Of a stretch of DNA of 35,521 nucleotides, positions 18,901-27,573 are shown one piece after another. Within the stretch, counting starts at the first letter, position 1. Each line of letters opens with the position of its first letter. Origin of the DNA: an uncultured Prochlorococcus sp. (GTDB lineage: Bacteria; Cyanobacteriota; Cyanobacteriia; PCC-6307; Cyanobiaceae); NCBI GenBank assembly GCA_902587615.1, contig CACILY010000011.1:1-35521 (forward strand). Direction: 5' to 3'. The notes below the pieces were generated by a model. That model made no database searches. It was not told where the DNA came from and saw nothing but the letters and a program-made list of their open reading frames with translations. The translations under genes and the position numbers were made by a program.

Positions 18901-19254
18901 ATGAATAAAATTCTACCATTACAATTATCTGCTAATGAATTAGATGAATGGCTTCATGATGATTCTATCAGTACTTTATTAATTGATGTTAGGGAGGATC
19001 AGGAATTAGAAATAGCATCTTTTCCTTTTGAGGTCCTCCATTTGCCTTTAAGTAAATCTATTGAATGGATCGATACTTTGGATAGTAAATTATCTCAGGC
19101 CAATAATGTAGTAGTCATATGTCATTCTGGAATTAGAAGTTGGAATTTTGGTATTTGGTTATTGGAACAATCTATTGTAAAGGAAGTATGGAATCTTTCT
19201 GGAGGTATTGATGCATGGAGTGTCAAAATTGATCCTTCTATTGCAAGATATTGA
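18901..19254 (+). CDS. Single-domain rhodanese-like protein
   Basis: A 117-residue rhodanese fold. The motif LLIDVREDQELE (31-42) is the standard opening. The active-site loop is VVICHSGIRSWNFG, with catalytic Cys75 in CHSGIRS, and LSGGIDAW closes the domain near residue 100. Such proteins carry a sulfane sulfur as a persulfide; the partner cannot be named from sequence. ATG start with no Shine-Dalgarno. It converges on trpB with 16 bases between the stops. A cysteine desulfurase gene lies 5 kb away, a possible but unproven partner. Confidence 0.88.
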   Translation: MNKILPLQLSANELDEWLHDDSISTLLIDVREDQELEIASFPFEVLHLPLSKSIEWIDTLDSKLSQANNVVVICHSGIRSWNFGIWLLEQSIVKEVWNLSGGIDAWSVKIDPSIARY

Positions 19255-19270
19255 CTCTTAAATAAATCTT

Positions 19271-20530
19271 TTATGAAGATAATTCATTACTTAATTTTTC
19301 AGCAACAGTATTTACATCTTTATCACCTCTTCCTGAGCAATTAATAACTATTTCTGTGTCCGATTTCAGACTAGGGCAAAGAGTCTCAAGATAAGCAAAA
19401 GCATGTGCTGTTTCTAAGGCAGGAATAATTCCTTCTAATTCACTAACTAATTTAAGAGCTTTTAAAGCCTCATGATCTGTAACTGCAGCATATTCAGCAC
19501 GACCTAGTTCTGCTAGGTAACTATGTTCTGGTCCTACGCCAGGATAATCAAGTCCTGCACTAATGGAATGAGCTTCTTGAACTTGTCCTTCTTGATCTTG
19601 TAGTAAAAGACTCATGGCTCCATGCAATACTCCAATACGACCTTCGGTAATTGTTGCTGCATGACGCCCTGTGGCTATACCATCGCCAGCTGCTTCTACT
19701 CCAATCATTCTTACTGAAGTATCTTCAACAAAGGGATGAAATAAACCCATTGCATTAGATCCTCCTCCAACACATGCAAGTAGAACGTCTGGTAAGTGAC
19801 CAAATGCATTCATGCATTGTTTCTTTGCTTCGTTCCCAATGACTGCATGAAAATCTCTTACCAACATTGGATAAGGGTGAGGTCCTGCTACGGACCCAAG
19901 AATGTAATGAGTATTTTCCACATTGGTAACCCAATCTCTAATGGCTTCGCTTGTAGCGTCTTTTAATGTGGCTGTTCCACTGGTGACAGGTTCGACTTTT
20001 GCACCAAGTAACTTCATTCTAAATACATTTAAAGATTGTCTGCGCATATCTTCTTGTCCCATATAGATCACACATTCAATCCCAAAGCGCGCACAAACTG
20101 TTGCTGTGGCAACACCGTGTTGACCAGCCCCAGTTTCGGCAATAATCCTTTTTTTTCCCATTCTTCTAGCTAATAGAGCTTGACCTAGTGCATTATTGAT
20201 TTTGTGTGCTCCAGTGTGATTTAGATCTTCCCGTTTAAGCCAGATTCTTACCTCTCTCTGCGAATTTTGATAATGCTTGGATAAGCGCTCAGCTTCATAC
20301 AAGGGTGTTTCTCTTCCGACGTAAGAATGTAATAAATGATTTAACTCATTAATGAAGTTGTCGTCTTTCCAGGCTGCTTCAGCTGCCTTTTCTAGTTCAG
20401 CCAAAGCAGGCATAAGGGTTTCAGGTACATATTGGCCTCCATACTTTCCAAAACGCCCTTTATTTGAGGGCCTCGAAGTTAGTGCGAGGCTAATATCTTT
20501 TTGAGGAGATGGGGTGTTAGTGCCTTTCAA
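19271..20530 (-). CDS. trpB: Tryptophan synthase beta subunit
   Basis: PLP enzyme making tryptophan from indole and serine, normally in an alpha2-beta2 complex with TrpA (not in this window). The 419-residue protein shows [19 protein letters not shown], the PLP lysine Lys110 in [24 protein letters not shown], the glycine phosphate loop [10 protein letters not shown], and a C-terminal CSGRGDKD. The start is TTG at 20528-20530: an in-frame TAG lies 14 codons upstream with no ATG or GTG between, and the first internal ATG would remove the conserved N-terminus. The divergent SUI1-like gene starts 47 bases away. Confidence 0.95.
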   Translation of the reverse strand: MKGTNTPSPQKDISLALTSRPSNKGRFGKYGGQYVPETLMPALAELEKAAEAAWKDDNFINELNHLLHSYVGRETPLYEAERLSKHYQNSQREVRIWLKREDLNHTGAHKINNALGQALLARRMGKKRIIAETGAGQHGVATATVCARFGIECVIYMGQEDMRRQSLNVFRMKLLGAKVEPVTSGTATLKDATSEAIRDWVTNVENTHYILGSVAGPHPYPMLVRDFHAVIGNEAKKQCMNAFGHLPDVLLACVGGGSNAMGLFHPFVEDTSVRMIGVEAAGDGIATGRHAATITEGRIGVLHGAMSLLLQDQEGQVQEAHSISAGLDYPGVGPEHSYLAELGRAEYAAVTDHEALKALKLVSELEGIIPALETAHAFAYLETLCPSLKSDTEIVINCSGRGDKDVNTVAEKLSNELSS

Positions 20531-20577
20531 CTGAAATTCAATGAAGGAAGATATATACCAGATTAAGAACTATTTGA

Positions 20578-20901
20578 ATGCCTAAAGGAAGTTGGCGTGA
20601 ATTTGATGATTCTTCATCACAACTTGAATCTGTTCATTTATCAAATACTCCTCCTAAACACTTACAAAAAGTTCTTGTCTGCAGAACAAAGAATGGGAAA
20701 GCAGGGAAAATAGTGACAATTATTACTGGAGTAAAAATACCTGTTAATGATTCTCGGCAATTTTTGAAAAATCTTAAAATGCATTGTGGGTCTGGTGGAA
20801 CTACCAAACAAGGGATTTTTGAGATTCAGGGAGATCATGTCCAGACTATTTTGAAATTTTTAGAAAATAAAGGTTATAGACCAAAGCAATCTGGAGGATG
20901 A
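20578..20901 (+). CDS. SUI1/eIF1-family translation factor (YciH-like)
   Basis: A 107-residue protein. The SUI1 domain fills residues about 35-107: KNGKAGKIVTIITGV, then LKMHCGSGGTTKQGIFEIQG and the C-terminal GYRPKQSGG. This family is related to eukaryotic eIF1; bacterial YciH has been linked to start-site fidelity in vitro, though its physiological role is unclear. ATG start. It is followed by cysC 44 bases downstream. The N-terminal 30 residues are polar and probably unstructured. Confidence 0.9.
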   Translation: MPKGSWREFDDSSSQLESVHLSNTPPKHLQKVLVCRTKNGKAGKIVTIITGVKIPVNDSRQFLKNLKMHCGSGGTTKQGIFEIQGDHVQTILKFLENKGYRPKQSGG

Positions 20902-20945
20902 GGTGCTTTGAGATGGACAATGGTTAATAGATCAAATTTGAATTA

Positions 20946-21596
20946 ATGCCAGAAACTCCTAAAAGTAACAACTTTTCTAAAGAAAAAAATATTGTTTGGC
21001 ATGAAGCTTCTGTAAATCGCGCAAGCAGATCAAACCAAAGAGGACATCGAAGTGCAATTATTTGGTTTACAGGGTTATCTGGTTCAGGTAAAAGTACCTT
21101 AGCTAATGCAGTAAATAATGTTTTATTTAGAAAAGGGCTATCAACATATCTTTTAGATGGAGATAATATTCGTCATGGATTATGTAAAGACTTAGGTTTT
21201 TCAGATGATGATCGAGAAGAAAATATTCGTCGTATAAGTGAAGTCGCTAAACTTTTTTTAGATGCAGGAATAATTGTCTTAACGGCTTTTGTTTCTCCAT
21301 TTAGAGCTGATAGAAATAAGGCAAGAGAATTGGTGGAAGAGGGAGATTTTTTAGAAGTTTATTGTGCTGCAGATTTAAAGATTTGTGAAGAGCGTGATAC
21401 GAAAGGCCTTTATGCAAAGGCTAGGGAAGGAGCTATTAAAGATTTTACAGGCATATCTAGTCCATATGAAGAACCTTTATCTCCTGAGCTTAAGGTTGAG
21501 ACTGGAATGGAAAATTTAGAAGAATCAGTGCACAAAGTTATATCTAAACTTATCGAACTAAAATTAATCCCTTCTGATGTAGAAGGATCCTTGTAA
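20946..21596 (+). CDS. cysC: Adenylylsulfate kinase (APS kinase)
   Basis: Phosphorylates APS to PAPS with ATP in assimilatory sulfate activation. The 216-residue protein has the P-loop GLSGSGKS (43-50), DGDNIRHGL (72-80) and the APS lid region VSPFRADR with DRNKARE, then CEERDTKGLYAKAREG. The N-terminal 30 residues are a polar extension before the usual core. ATG start. Its TAA at 21594-21596 abuts the stop of convergent purE with no spacer. Confidence 0.94.
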   Translation: MPETPKSNNFSKEKNIVWHEASVNRASRSNQRGHRSAIIWFTGLSGSGKSTLANAVNNVLFRKGLSTYLLDGDNIRHGLCKDLGFSDDDREENIRRISEVAKLFLDAGIIVLTAFVSPFRADRNKARELVEEGDFLEVYCAADLKICEERDTKGLYAKAREGAIKDFTGISSPYEEPLSPELKVETGMENLEESVHKVISKLIELKLIPSDVEGSL

Positions 21597-22133
21597 CTAC
21601 ATTCTATTTAGATAGACTTCAGTTCCTATTTGTTTTAATAGATTATCTTTTTTAATTACTTCTTTATGAATTTGACTACGATAGTTTGATATTTCTTCCT
21701 TTATCTTGGCATCAGATATTCCTATTATTTGCGCTGCTAATAACCCTGCATTAAGTCCTCCATCTATAGCAACAGTTGCAACTGGAATACCCGAAGGCAT
21801 TTGTAAAATTGAGTGCATTGAGTCCACTCCAGATAAAGCTTTACTTTTTATTGGGACTCCAATTACTGGAATTGTTGTCAGAGATGCAATCATCCCTGGG
21901 AGATGAGCAGCCCCTCCTGCTCCTGCAATGATTACATCTATGCCCTTTTTTTCTGCACCTTCCGCAAAGTTGATCATTTCTAATGGTGTTCTATGCGCTG
22001 AAAGGATCCGAACTTCTAATTGAATATTAAATTCTTCCAAAATTTTGATTCCTGGTTGCAGGATTGCCAAGTCTGAGTCGCTCCCCATTACCACTGCTAT
22101 TACTGGCGACTGATCAACAACTTTTAAAGACAC
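21597..22133 (-). CDS. purE: N5-carboxyaminoimidazole ribonucleotide mutase (PurE)
   Basis: Class I PurE converts N5-CAIR to CAIR in purine synthesis, working with PurK. The 178-residue protein has VVMGSDSDL (14-22), the SAHRTP segment with the catalytic His (about 45-50), AGGAAHLPGM (about 72-81) and IPVIGVP. The start is GTG at 22131-22133; an in-frame TAA lies three codons upstream and the next ATG is inside the first strand. Divergent from chlM. Confidence 0.94.
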   Translation of the reverse strand: MSLKVVDQSPVIAVVMGSDSDLAILQPGIKILEEFNIQLEVRILSAHRTPLEMINFAEGAEKKGIDVIIAGAGGAAHLPGMIASLTTIPVIGVPIKSKALSGVDSMHSILQMPSGIPVATVAIDGGLNAGLLAAQIIGISDAKIKEEISNYRSQIHKEVIKKDNLLKQIGTEVYLNRM

Positions 22134-22258
22134 GTTTATTTATAAGAAGGTCTGTATTAATAATGATGACACTCTTTTATTTCTGCACTAGTTACCAGAT
22201 GAGGTTATTTGACCGATAACTGTTTAAGATCCGTTTCCAGTAATTGATTTTCGATCCA

Positions 22259-22981
22259 ATGACTATTGATCAGCTCCATGAAGAGAAGCAGGCTGAGAAG
22301 GAAGAAGTAGCTAGTTATTTCAATGGTATGGGGTTTGAAAGATGGAATCGTATTTATAGTGAGAGTAATGAAGTTAATCAAGTACAACGCAATATTCGAA
22401 TTGGTCATCAAAGGACAGTCAATGATGTTTTGAATTGGATTAAAGAATCAGGGGATCTTAATGAAATAAGTTTTTGTGATGCAGGCTGTGGAGTTGGAAG
22501 TTTTTCCTTGCCATTAGCCTCATATGGAGTGAAATCTATTTTTGCAAGTGATATTTCAGAATCAATGATTAAAGAAACTCAAAGGAGGGCAACGGATGCA
22601 GGATTTGATCTGAACAAATTTAAATTTAATGTTTCTGACTTGGAAAGTTTGAATGGATCTTTTCATACCGTTGTTTGTTTAGATGTCTTTATTCATTACC
22701 CACAAAAAGCTGCTGAAGAAATGGTTAGCCATCTATGTGGTTTGACGGAAGAGAGGTTGATAGTTAGTTTCGCTCCATATACTCCATTTTTAGCTTTATT
22801 GAAAAAAATAGGTCAATTATTTCCTGGCCCAAGTAAAACTACAAGGGCTTATACCTTGCGGGAAAAAGGCATTGTCATGGCTGCTAAAAAATGTGGTTTT
22901 GAAATTGTCAGGAGTAAGTTAAACCAAGCTCCATTCTATTTTTCAAAATTGATTGAATTTAGAAAAGTTAGTTATGATTAA
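22259..22981 (+). CDS. chlM: Magnesium-protoporphyrin IX O-methyltransferase
   Basis: SAM-dependent enzyme methylating Mg-protoporphyrin IX in chlorophyll synthesis. The N-terminal SYFNGMGFERWNRIYSE stretch is characteristic of ChlM/BchM, followed by the SAM motif CDAGCGVGSFSL (about 77-88), the acidic DISESM and the motif-II strand VVCLDVFIHYP. I use ATG 22259 (240 residues); the frame extends to TTG 22244, but the first five residues have no support. ATG fits the usual length. Its stop lies 20 bases from the convergent rre1 stop. Confidence 0.93.
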   Translation: MTIDQLHEEKQAEKEEVASYFNGMGFERWNRIYSESNEVNQVQRNIRIGHQRTVNDVLNWIKESGDLNEISFCDAGCGVGSFSLPLASYGVKSIFASDISESMIKETQRRATDAGFDLNKFKFNVSDLESLNGSFHTVVCLDVFIHYPQKAAEEMVSHLCGLTEERLIVSFAPYTPFLALLKKIGQLFPGPSKTTRAYTLREKGIVMAAKKCGFEIVRSKLNQAPFYFSKLIEFRKVSYD

Positions 22982-22990
22982 TTTGATTTA

Positions 22991-23008
22991 TTATTTAAAA
23001 TTAAATAA
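22991..23008. terminator. AT-only perfect palindrome between chlM and rre1
   Basis: TTATTTAA (22991-22998) and TTAAATAA (23001-23008) form a perfect 8-bp inverted repeat with a 2-base loop between two convergent genes, covering the rre1 stop. It may act as a weak bidirectional terminator, but lacks GC pairs and could be chance. Confidence 0.25.
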
Positions 23009-23729
23009 CTAGATTATTCTCTAATGCATAGCGAACTAATTCAGTTCTACTAGATGTACCTGTTTTAATAAATAATCTACTTACATATTTTTCGACATTT
23101 CTAATGGAAGTTTCTAATTTTCTTGCAATTTCTTTATTCATTAACCCTTCTGCTACTAGCTGAAGAACACTAGCTTCCCTTGGTGTGAAATTAGGGAGTA
23201 ATGCATCTTTATTTCCTTGATTTGCATCTCCTTGAGTAAGCATTGATTTGATCTCTGTGATTTGTCTTGCCATTTGTCCAACATCAGTATCTGCAAATCT
23301 TGCGGCCTCTTTTAATAATCTTTCTTGTCGTTGTAATACATTCTTCACTCGAGCAACTAACTCATCAGGATCAAATGGTTTAGGAATATAATCATCTACC
23401 CCTGCTAAATATCCTTGAGTACGGTCTATTGTCATACCTTTAGCAGTTAGGAATATTACAGGTGTTCCACCTAGTCGCTCGTCCTCACGGACGCGTTTAA
23501 GCAGTGCATAGCCATCACATCTAGGCATCATCACATCACTGATGATTAAATCTGGCATTATTTGTTGAGCTTTTTCCCATCCTTCTTCTCCATCAACGGC
23601 AGTAATGACATCAAAACCTTCATCTTTGAGATAGGTTTGGATTGCTGTTCTAAGACCTGGCTCATCATCAACAAGTAAAACCTTTTGGGTGGGAACCATT
23701 TCAGTTTTTGATGGATTAGTTTCAATCAT
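23001..23729 (-). CDS. rre1: NarL-type response regulator Rre1 (Ycf29 homologue)
   Basis: A 242-residue two-domain protein. The receiver domain (residues about 16-130) has the acidic pair DD (21-22), phospho-acceptor Asp65 in LIISDVMMP, and Lys117 in YIPKPF. A linker (about 135-175) leads to a LuxR-type helix-turn-helix (about 178-238: LTPREASVLQLVAEGLMNKE, ETSIRNVEKYVSRLF). Domain order, the FTPRE…MNKEIARKLETS core and its presence in a marine cyanobacterium fit Rre1, the conserved NarL-family regulator (Ycf29 in plastids), which partners with histidine kinase Hik2/Hik34 types in studied species; that identification is from memory. ATG 23729; ATG at residue 11 is an alternative. Divergent from the cysteine desulfurase gene. 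Confidence 0.85.
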   Translation of the reverse strand: MIETNPSKTEMVPTQKVLLVDDEPGLRTAIQTYLKDEGFDVITAVDGEEGWEKAQQIMPDLIISDVMMPRCDGYALLKRVREDERLGGTPVIFLTAKGMTIDRTQGYLAGVDDYIPKPFDPDELVARVKNVLQRQERLLKEAARFADTDVGQMARQITEIKSMLTQGDANQGNKDALLPNFTPREASVLQLVAEGLMNKEIARKLETSIRNVEKYVSRLFIKTGTSSRTELVRYALENNLVI

Positions 23730-23763
23730 AAAAATGGAATGAGAGTTTTAAAAATCTTCGATC

Positions 23764-23781
23764 AATATCCCTCAGGATATT
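23764..23781. promoter_or_regulatory. Perfect inverted repeat between rre1 and the cysteine desulfurase gene
   Basis: AATATCC (23764-23770) and GGATATT (23775-23781) form a 7-bp perfect inverted repeat around CTCA, in the 82-base divergent spacer, 30 bases before the desulfurase ATG and 35 bases before the rre1 ATG. It could be an operator read by either promoter, perhaps by Rre1 itself, which is untested inference. Confidence 0.4.
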
Positions 23782-23811
23782 CAAGGTCTAATCAATTTTC
23801 CGAGTAATTCA

Positions 23812-24960
23812 ATGCAGGATTTACCTTTGGTTTTTGATTATCAGTCCACTTCACCATGTGCGACGGAAGTGATTGATGCCATGATTCCTTATTGGAGTGA
23901 CTTTTGGGGTAATCCATCAAGCCGTCAAAATCGTTTTGGATTAAATGCTTCTGCTGCAGTAAATCTAGCAAGAGAAAATTTTGCATCATGTTTGAAAATT
24001 AACCCACAAAGAATCATTTTCACTAGTGGTGCAACTGAAGCAAATAACCTAGCTTTAATTGGTTGCGCAAGGGCTCATTTAATTAAGAATAGATCTCCTG
24101 GGCATTTAATTACTTTAAAAACTGAACATCATTCGGTAATTGATCCATGTAGACAATTGGTCAATGAAGGATTCAGACTTACAGAATTAACAACAGATTC
24201 AGAAGGAATAATTTCAATTGAGAGTGTGAAAGATTCTATTCAAGCTGATACTTTTCTAATTAGTATCATGATGGCTAATAATGAGATTGGTGTAATTCAG
24301 CCGTTAGAAGAGATTGCATCTTTATGCAAAGAACATGGAATAATTTTCCATAGCGATGCCTCTCAAGGGTTTGGTTATATGCCAATTGACATTGATAAAT
24401 TAGGGATACATTTATTAAGCTTAAGCTCACATAAAATCTATGGACCTAAAGGTGTTGGTGCGTTAATCCTTTCAGAACATGTGCCTATTACTCCTTTGCA
24501 ATGGGGAGGAGGTCAAGAGAATGGACTTAGGCCAGGAACTCTTCCAGTACCTTTAATTATTGGTTTTTCTAAAGCCTCGGAAATTGCAAATCAAGATATA
24601 AATATTCGTAATATAAAAATAAAAGCTTTGAGAGATAGTCTTCTAAGTGGTCTTCAAGAACAGATACCTAATATATTAATTAATGGATCTATGCAAAAAC
24701 GTCTTCCTAATAATTTAAATATAACTATTAAAGGTGTTCAAGGAAATCAATTACATAGATCTTTACGTTCTTCTTTAATTTGCAGTAGTGGTTCTGCGTG
24801 TAGCAATGGTTCTCCATCTCATGTTTTAATTGCTATTGGTAGAACATTTAAGGAAGCAGAGGCTTCCTTAAGATTAAGTATTGGAAGACAAACTAATATA
24901 AATGAGGTTATACAAGCAATTGATATAATTGCTCGAGTTGTTGAGACATTAAGACGATAA
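23812..24960 (+). CDS. Cysteine desulfurase (NifS/IscS type)
   Basis: PLP enzyme that removes sulfur from cysteine as a persulfide for Fe-S clusters and thio-cofactors. The 382-residue protein shows TSGATEANNLAL, KTEHHSV, the PLP Lys208 in SSHKIYGPKG, and the active-site loop CSSGSACSNG with Cys330 aligned to the persulfide Cys of IscS. ATG start. The genome probably also has SufS; this copy is closest to the IscS/NifS class by the SSGSAC loop. It converges on rsmH with only 2 bases between the stops. Confidence 0.93.
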   Translation: MQDLPLVFDYQSTSPCATEVIDAMIPYWSDFWGNPSSRQNRFGLNASAAVNLARENFASCLKINPQRIIFTSGATEANNLALIGCARAHLIKNRSPGHLITLKTEHHSVIDPCRQLVNEGFRLTELTTDSEGIISIESVKDSIQADTFLISIMMANNEIGVIQPLEEIASLCKEHGIIFHSDASQGFGYMPIDIDKLGIHLLSLSSHKIYGPKGVGALILSEHVPITPLQWGGGQENGLRPGTLPVPLIIGFSKASEIANQDINIRNIKIKALRDSLLSGLQEQIPNILINGSMQKRLPNNLNITIKGVQGNQLHRSLRSSLICSSGSACSNGSPSHVLIAIGRTFKEAEASLRLSIGRQTNINEVIQAIDIIARVVETLRR

Positions 24961-24962
24961 CT

Positions 24963-25868
24963 TTATAAGCGTTTAGCTATACGTAATTTTGCACTTCGAC
25001 TTCTAGGATTATTTAATACTTCTTCTGTATTAGCTTGTATTGGCTTCTTAGTGACTCGTATCAGACGCCCATCTGATGAAAAGGCTTGCTTAACTTTTCT
25101 ATCTTCAAGAGAGTGAAAACTAATAATGCAAAATATACCGCTACTGTGTAACCAATCTGGAGCCTTCTCGAGAAGTTTATCCAAGACCTCTAATTCATTA
25201 TTGACAGCGATTCTAAGAGCCTGAAATGTTCTCGTGGCAGGGTGAATACGACTGTACCTTAGTTTTGGTGGATAACATCCTGATATAGCAAATGCTAAAT
25301 CTTTTGTACTCGAATATGGACCTTTCTCTGATAGATCGGTTTTAATTCTGTGTGCTATTTTCCTGGAAAGCCTTTCTTCTCCATACTGATAAATCATATC
25401 TGCAAGCTCTTTTTCATTTAGTTGAATAATTAAATCTGAAGCCTTTGTTATTTGGTTTGGATTCATTCTCATATCTATTGGACCATCTGTTTTGAAACTA
25501 AAACCTCTAGACGCTTCTTCTAATTGATGACTGCTAACACCTAGATCTGCTAATACCATGATTACTTTTTTTTCAGGAATGAAGTCAGCAAAGTTTTTAT
25601 CAATAATTTTTACTCTTTTCTCGTATTTACAGAGATTTTTAGATGCTGCTTTTCTTGCATTTGGATCTTGATCTATTCCAATAATTTGCAATTTTGGATA
25701 TTTTTTAAGTACCAACGCTGCATGGCCACCACCACCGATAGTTGCATCAATCATTAAGCCTTCTTCTAAAAGGTTTTTTGGTACCTCATCTAGAGAAGCC
25801 AATATATCTTGACTAAGCACAGGTATGTGCTTGAAGTTGAAAGCGTGAAGAGGATGTCCGTCTTGCAT
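24963..25868 (-). CDS. rsmH: 16S rRNA (cytosine-1402-N4)-methyltransferase
   Basis: Methylates C1402 of 16S rRNA (formerly MraW). The 301-residue protein begins with HIPVLSQDILASL, has the SAM loop DATIGGGGHAALVL (41-54), GIDQDPNA, LGVSSHQL with the FKTDGPIDMRM lid, and the C-terminal ISFHSLEDRKVK followed by NPRSRSAKLRIA. ATG at 25866-25868, divergent from ndhH with 44 bases between. Confidence 0.96.
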   Translation of the reverse strand: MQDGHPLHAFNFKHIPVLSQDILASLDEVPKNLLEEGLMIDATIGGGGHAALVLKKYPKLQIIGIDQDPNARKAASKNLCKYEKRVKIIDKNFADFIPEKKVIMVLADLGVSSHQLEEASRGFSFKTDGPIDMRMNPNQITKASDLIIQLNEKELADMIYQYGEERLSRKIAHRIKTDLSEKGPYSSTKDLAFAISGCYPPKLRYSRIHPATRTFQALRIAVNNELEVLDKLLEKAPDWLHSSGIFCIISFHSLEDRKVKQAFSSDGRLIRVTKKPIQANTEEVLNNPRSRSAKLRIAKRL

Positions 25869-25912
25869 AACTAATGACTAAAATTTCATCATTGCCCTGA
25901 ACTTATGGCCCA

Positions 25913-27097
25913 ATGACGCAATTGGAAACGCGTACGGAGCCTATGGTGGTCAACTTTGGCCCTCATCATCCTTCGATGCATGGTGTGTTGCGTTTAGTAG
26001 TAACACTTGATGGTGAAGATGTGGTGGACTGTGAGCCAGTAATTGGTTATTTACACCGTGGGATGGAAAAAATCGCTGAGAATCGAACAAATGTGATGTT
26101 TGTTCCTTACGTCAGTCGGATGGATTATGCCGCCGGAATGTTTTATGAAGCGATAGTTGTAAATGCTCCAGAGAAATTAGCAAATATTTCTGTTCCAAAG
26201 AGGGCTAGCTATATAAGGGTATTGATGCTTGAACTAAATCGTATCGCTAATCATCTTCTATGGTTGGGGCCCTTTTTAGCAGATGTGGGAGCTCAAACGC
26301 CTTTTTTCTATATTTTTAGAGAGAGAGAAATGATATATGACCTTTGGGAAGCTGCAACAGGTCAAAGACTTATAAATAATAATTATTTTCGAATAGGTGG
26401 TGTTGCTTGCGATTTGCCATGGGGATGGCTGGAAAAATGTCAGGATTTTTGTGATTGGTTTGGCCCTAAAATTGATGAATATGAAAAATTAATCACTAAG
26501 AACCCTATCTTTCTGCGTCGTATAGAAGGTTTAGGTGCAATTACACGAGATCAAGCTATTAATTGGAGTCTTTCAGGACCTATGTTGAGAGCTGCTGGAG
26601 TTGAATGGGATTTACGTAAAGTTGATCATTATGAGTGTTATGACGACTTTGAGTGGAATGTGGCCTGGGAAAAAGAAGGTGATTGCTATGCACGTTACCG
26701 TGTTCGAATAGAAGAGATGAGACAATCTTTGAAAATTCTGCGCCAAGCTTGTGAAATGATCCCTGGGGGACCTACAGAGAATCTTGAAGCAAAACGCATG
26801 GTTGATGGTAAAGGAAGTCCATATACAGGCTTTGACTATCAGTATGTAGCTAAAAAAGTTGCGCCAACATTCAAAATTCCAAATGGAGAGCTTTATACGA
26901 GATTAGAGTCAGGTAAAGGAGAGATAGGAGTCTTTATTCAAGGCAACAATGATGTCACACCTTGGCGATTTAAGATAAGAGCAGCTGATTCGAATAATTT
27001 GCAAATTCTCCCACATATTCTTAAGGGGACAAAGGTTGCGGATATTATGGCCATATTAGGGTCTATAGACGTCATCATGGGTTCAGTAGATCGTTAA
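25913..27097 (+). CDS. ndhH: NDH-1 subunit H (NdhH)
   Basis: A 394-residue NuoD-like (49 kDa) subunit of the peripheral arm near the quinone site, related to [NiFe]-hydrogenase large subunits. Signatures are [16 protein letters not shown] (13-28), [16 protein letters not shown] and [14 protein letters not shown], and the C-terminal [12 protein letters not shown]. The family's metal-site cysteines are absent, as expected for NdhH. ATG start. The DHNA-CoA thioesterase gene begins 5 bases after its stop, so both are probably on one transcript. Confidence 0.96.
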   Translation: MTQLETRTEPMVVNFGPHHPSMHGVLRLVVTLDGEDVVDCEPVIGYLHRGMEKIAENRTNVMFVPYVSRMDYAAGMFYEAIVVNAPEKLANISVPKRASYIRVLMLELNRIANHLLWLGPFLADVGAQTPFFYIFREREMIYDLWEAATGQRLINNNYFRIGGVACDLPWGWLEKCQDFCDWFGPKIDEYEKLITKNPIFLRRIEGLGAITRDQAINWSLSGPMLRAAGVEWDLRKVDHYECYDDFEWNVAWEKEGDCYARYRVRIEEMRQSLKILRQACEMIPGGPTENLEAKRMVDGKGSPYTGFDYQYVAKKVAPTFKIPNGELYTRLESGKGEIGVFIQGNNDVTPWRFKIRAADSNNLQILPHILKGTKVADIMAILGSIDVIMGSVDR

Positions 27098-27102
27098 CTC
27101 TC

Positions 27103-27573
27103 TTGACGCCTATAAATTCCGAGTCTTGGCTTCTCTTAAAACGAACAGCACGTTTTGGTGATACGGATGCGGCGGGTGTAATGCATTTTTATCAGTTGTT
27201 TAGATGGTCACATGAGGCGTGGGAACAAAGTCTTGAATCATATGGAATACCAGCTAAAAATATTTTCCCTGTTTACTCTGCTAATAACCAAGAACAAATT
27301 TCAGTTGCCTTGCCAATAGTTCATTGTGAAGCAAATTTCTTCCTACCCATAGAAACAGGTGATGAATTAATTGTTCAACTATTCCCTAAAAAAATTGATC
27401 TAGGGAGTTTTGAGATAGAGATAAGGTTTAAACGACAAAATACTGATGTAGCTAGATGCTTACTTCGACATTTAGCTATTAATGCTGATTCAAGATCTCG
27501 TTGTGTTTTGCCAGAACAAATTGATCTTTGGTTAGAAGCTTCTTCTGTGAAATTAGGAATTAAACCTGTTTAG
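27103..27573 (+). CDS. 1,4-dihydroxy-2-naphthoyl-CoA thioesterase (hotdog fold)
   Basis: Hydrolyses DHNA-CoA to DHNA in phylloquinone synthesis; the cyanobacterial enzyme was described as Slr0204 in Synechocystis. The 156-residue hotdog protein has the 4HBT-type active site ARFGDTDAAGVMHFYQLFRW with candidate catalytic Asp20/Asp22 and the HEAWE helix. TTG start at 27103-27105, 5 bases after ndhH; no better start fits. The stop overlaps convergent menE by 4 bases. The men genes around it support the function over other thioesterases. Confidence 0.88.
   Translation: MTPINSESWLLLKRTARFGDTDAAGVMHFYQLFRWSHEAWEQSLESYGIPAKNIFPVYSANNQEQISVALPIVHCEANFFLPIETGDELIVQLFPKKIDLGSFEIEIRFKRQNTDVARCLLRHLAINADSRSRCVLPEQIDLWLEASSVKLGIKPV

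Noticed and set aside
22205-22411. 68-residue minus-strand ORF across the chlM start
   Set aside because: It overlaps the conserved chlM N-terminus antisense, and its hydrophobic composition is what AT-rich antisense frames commonly give.
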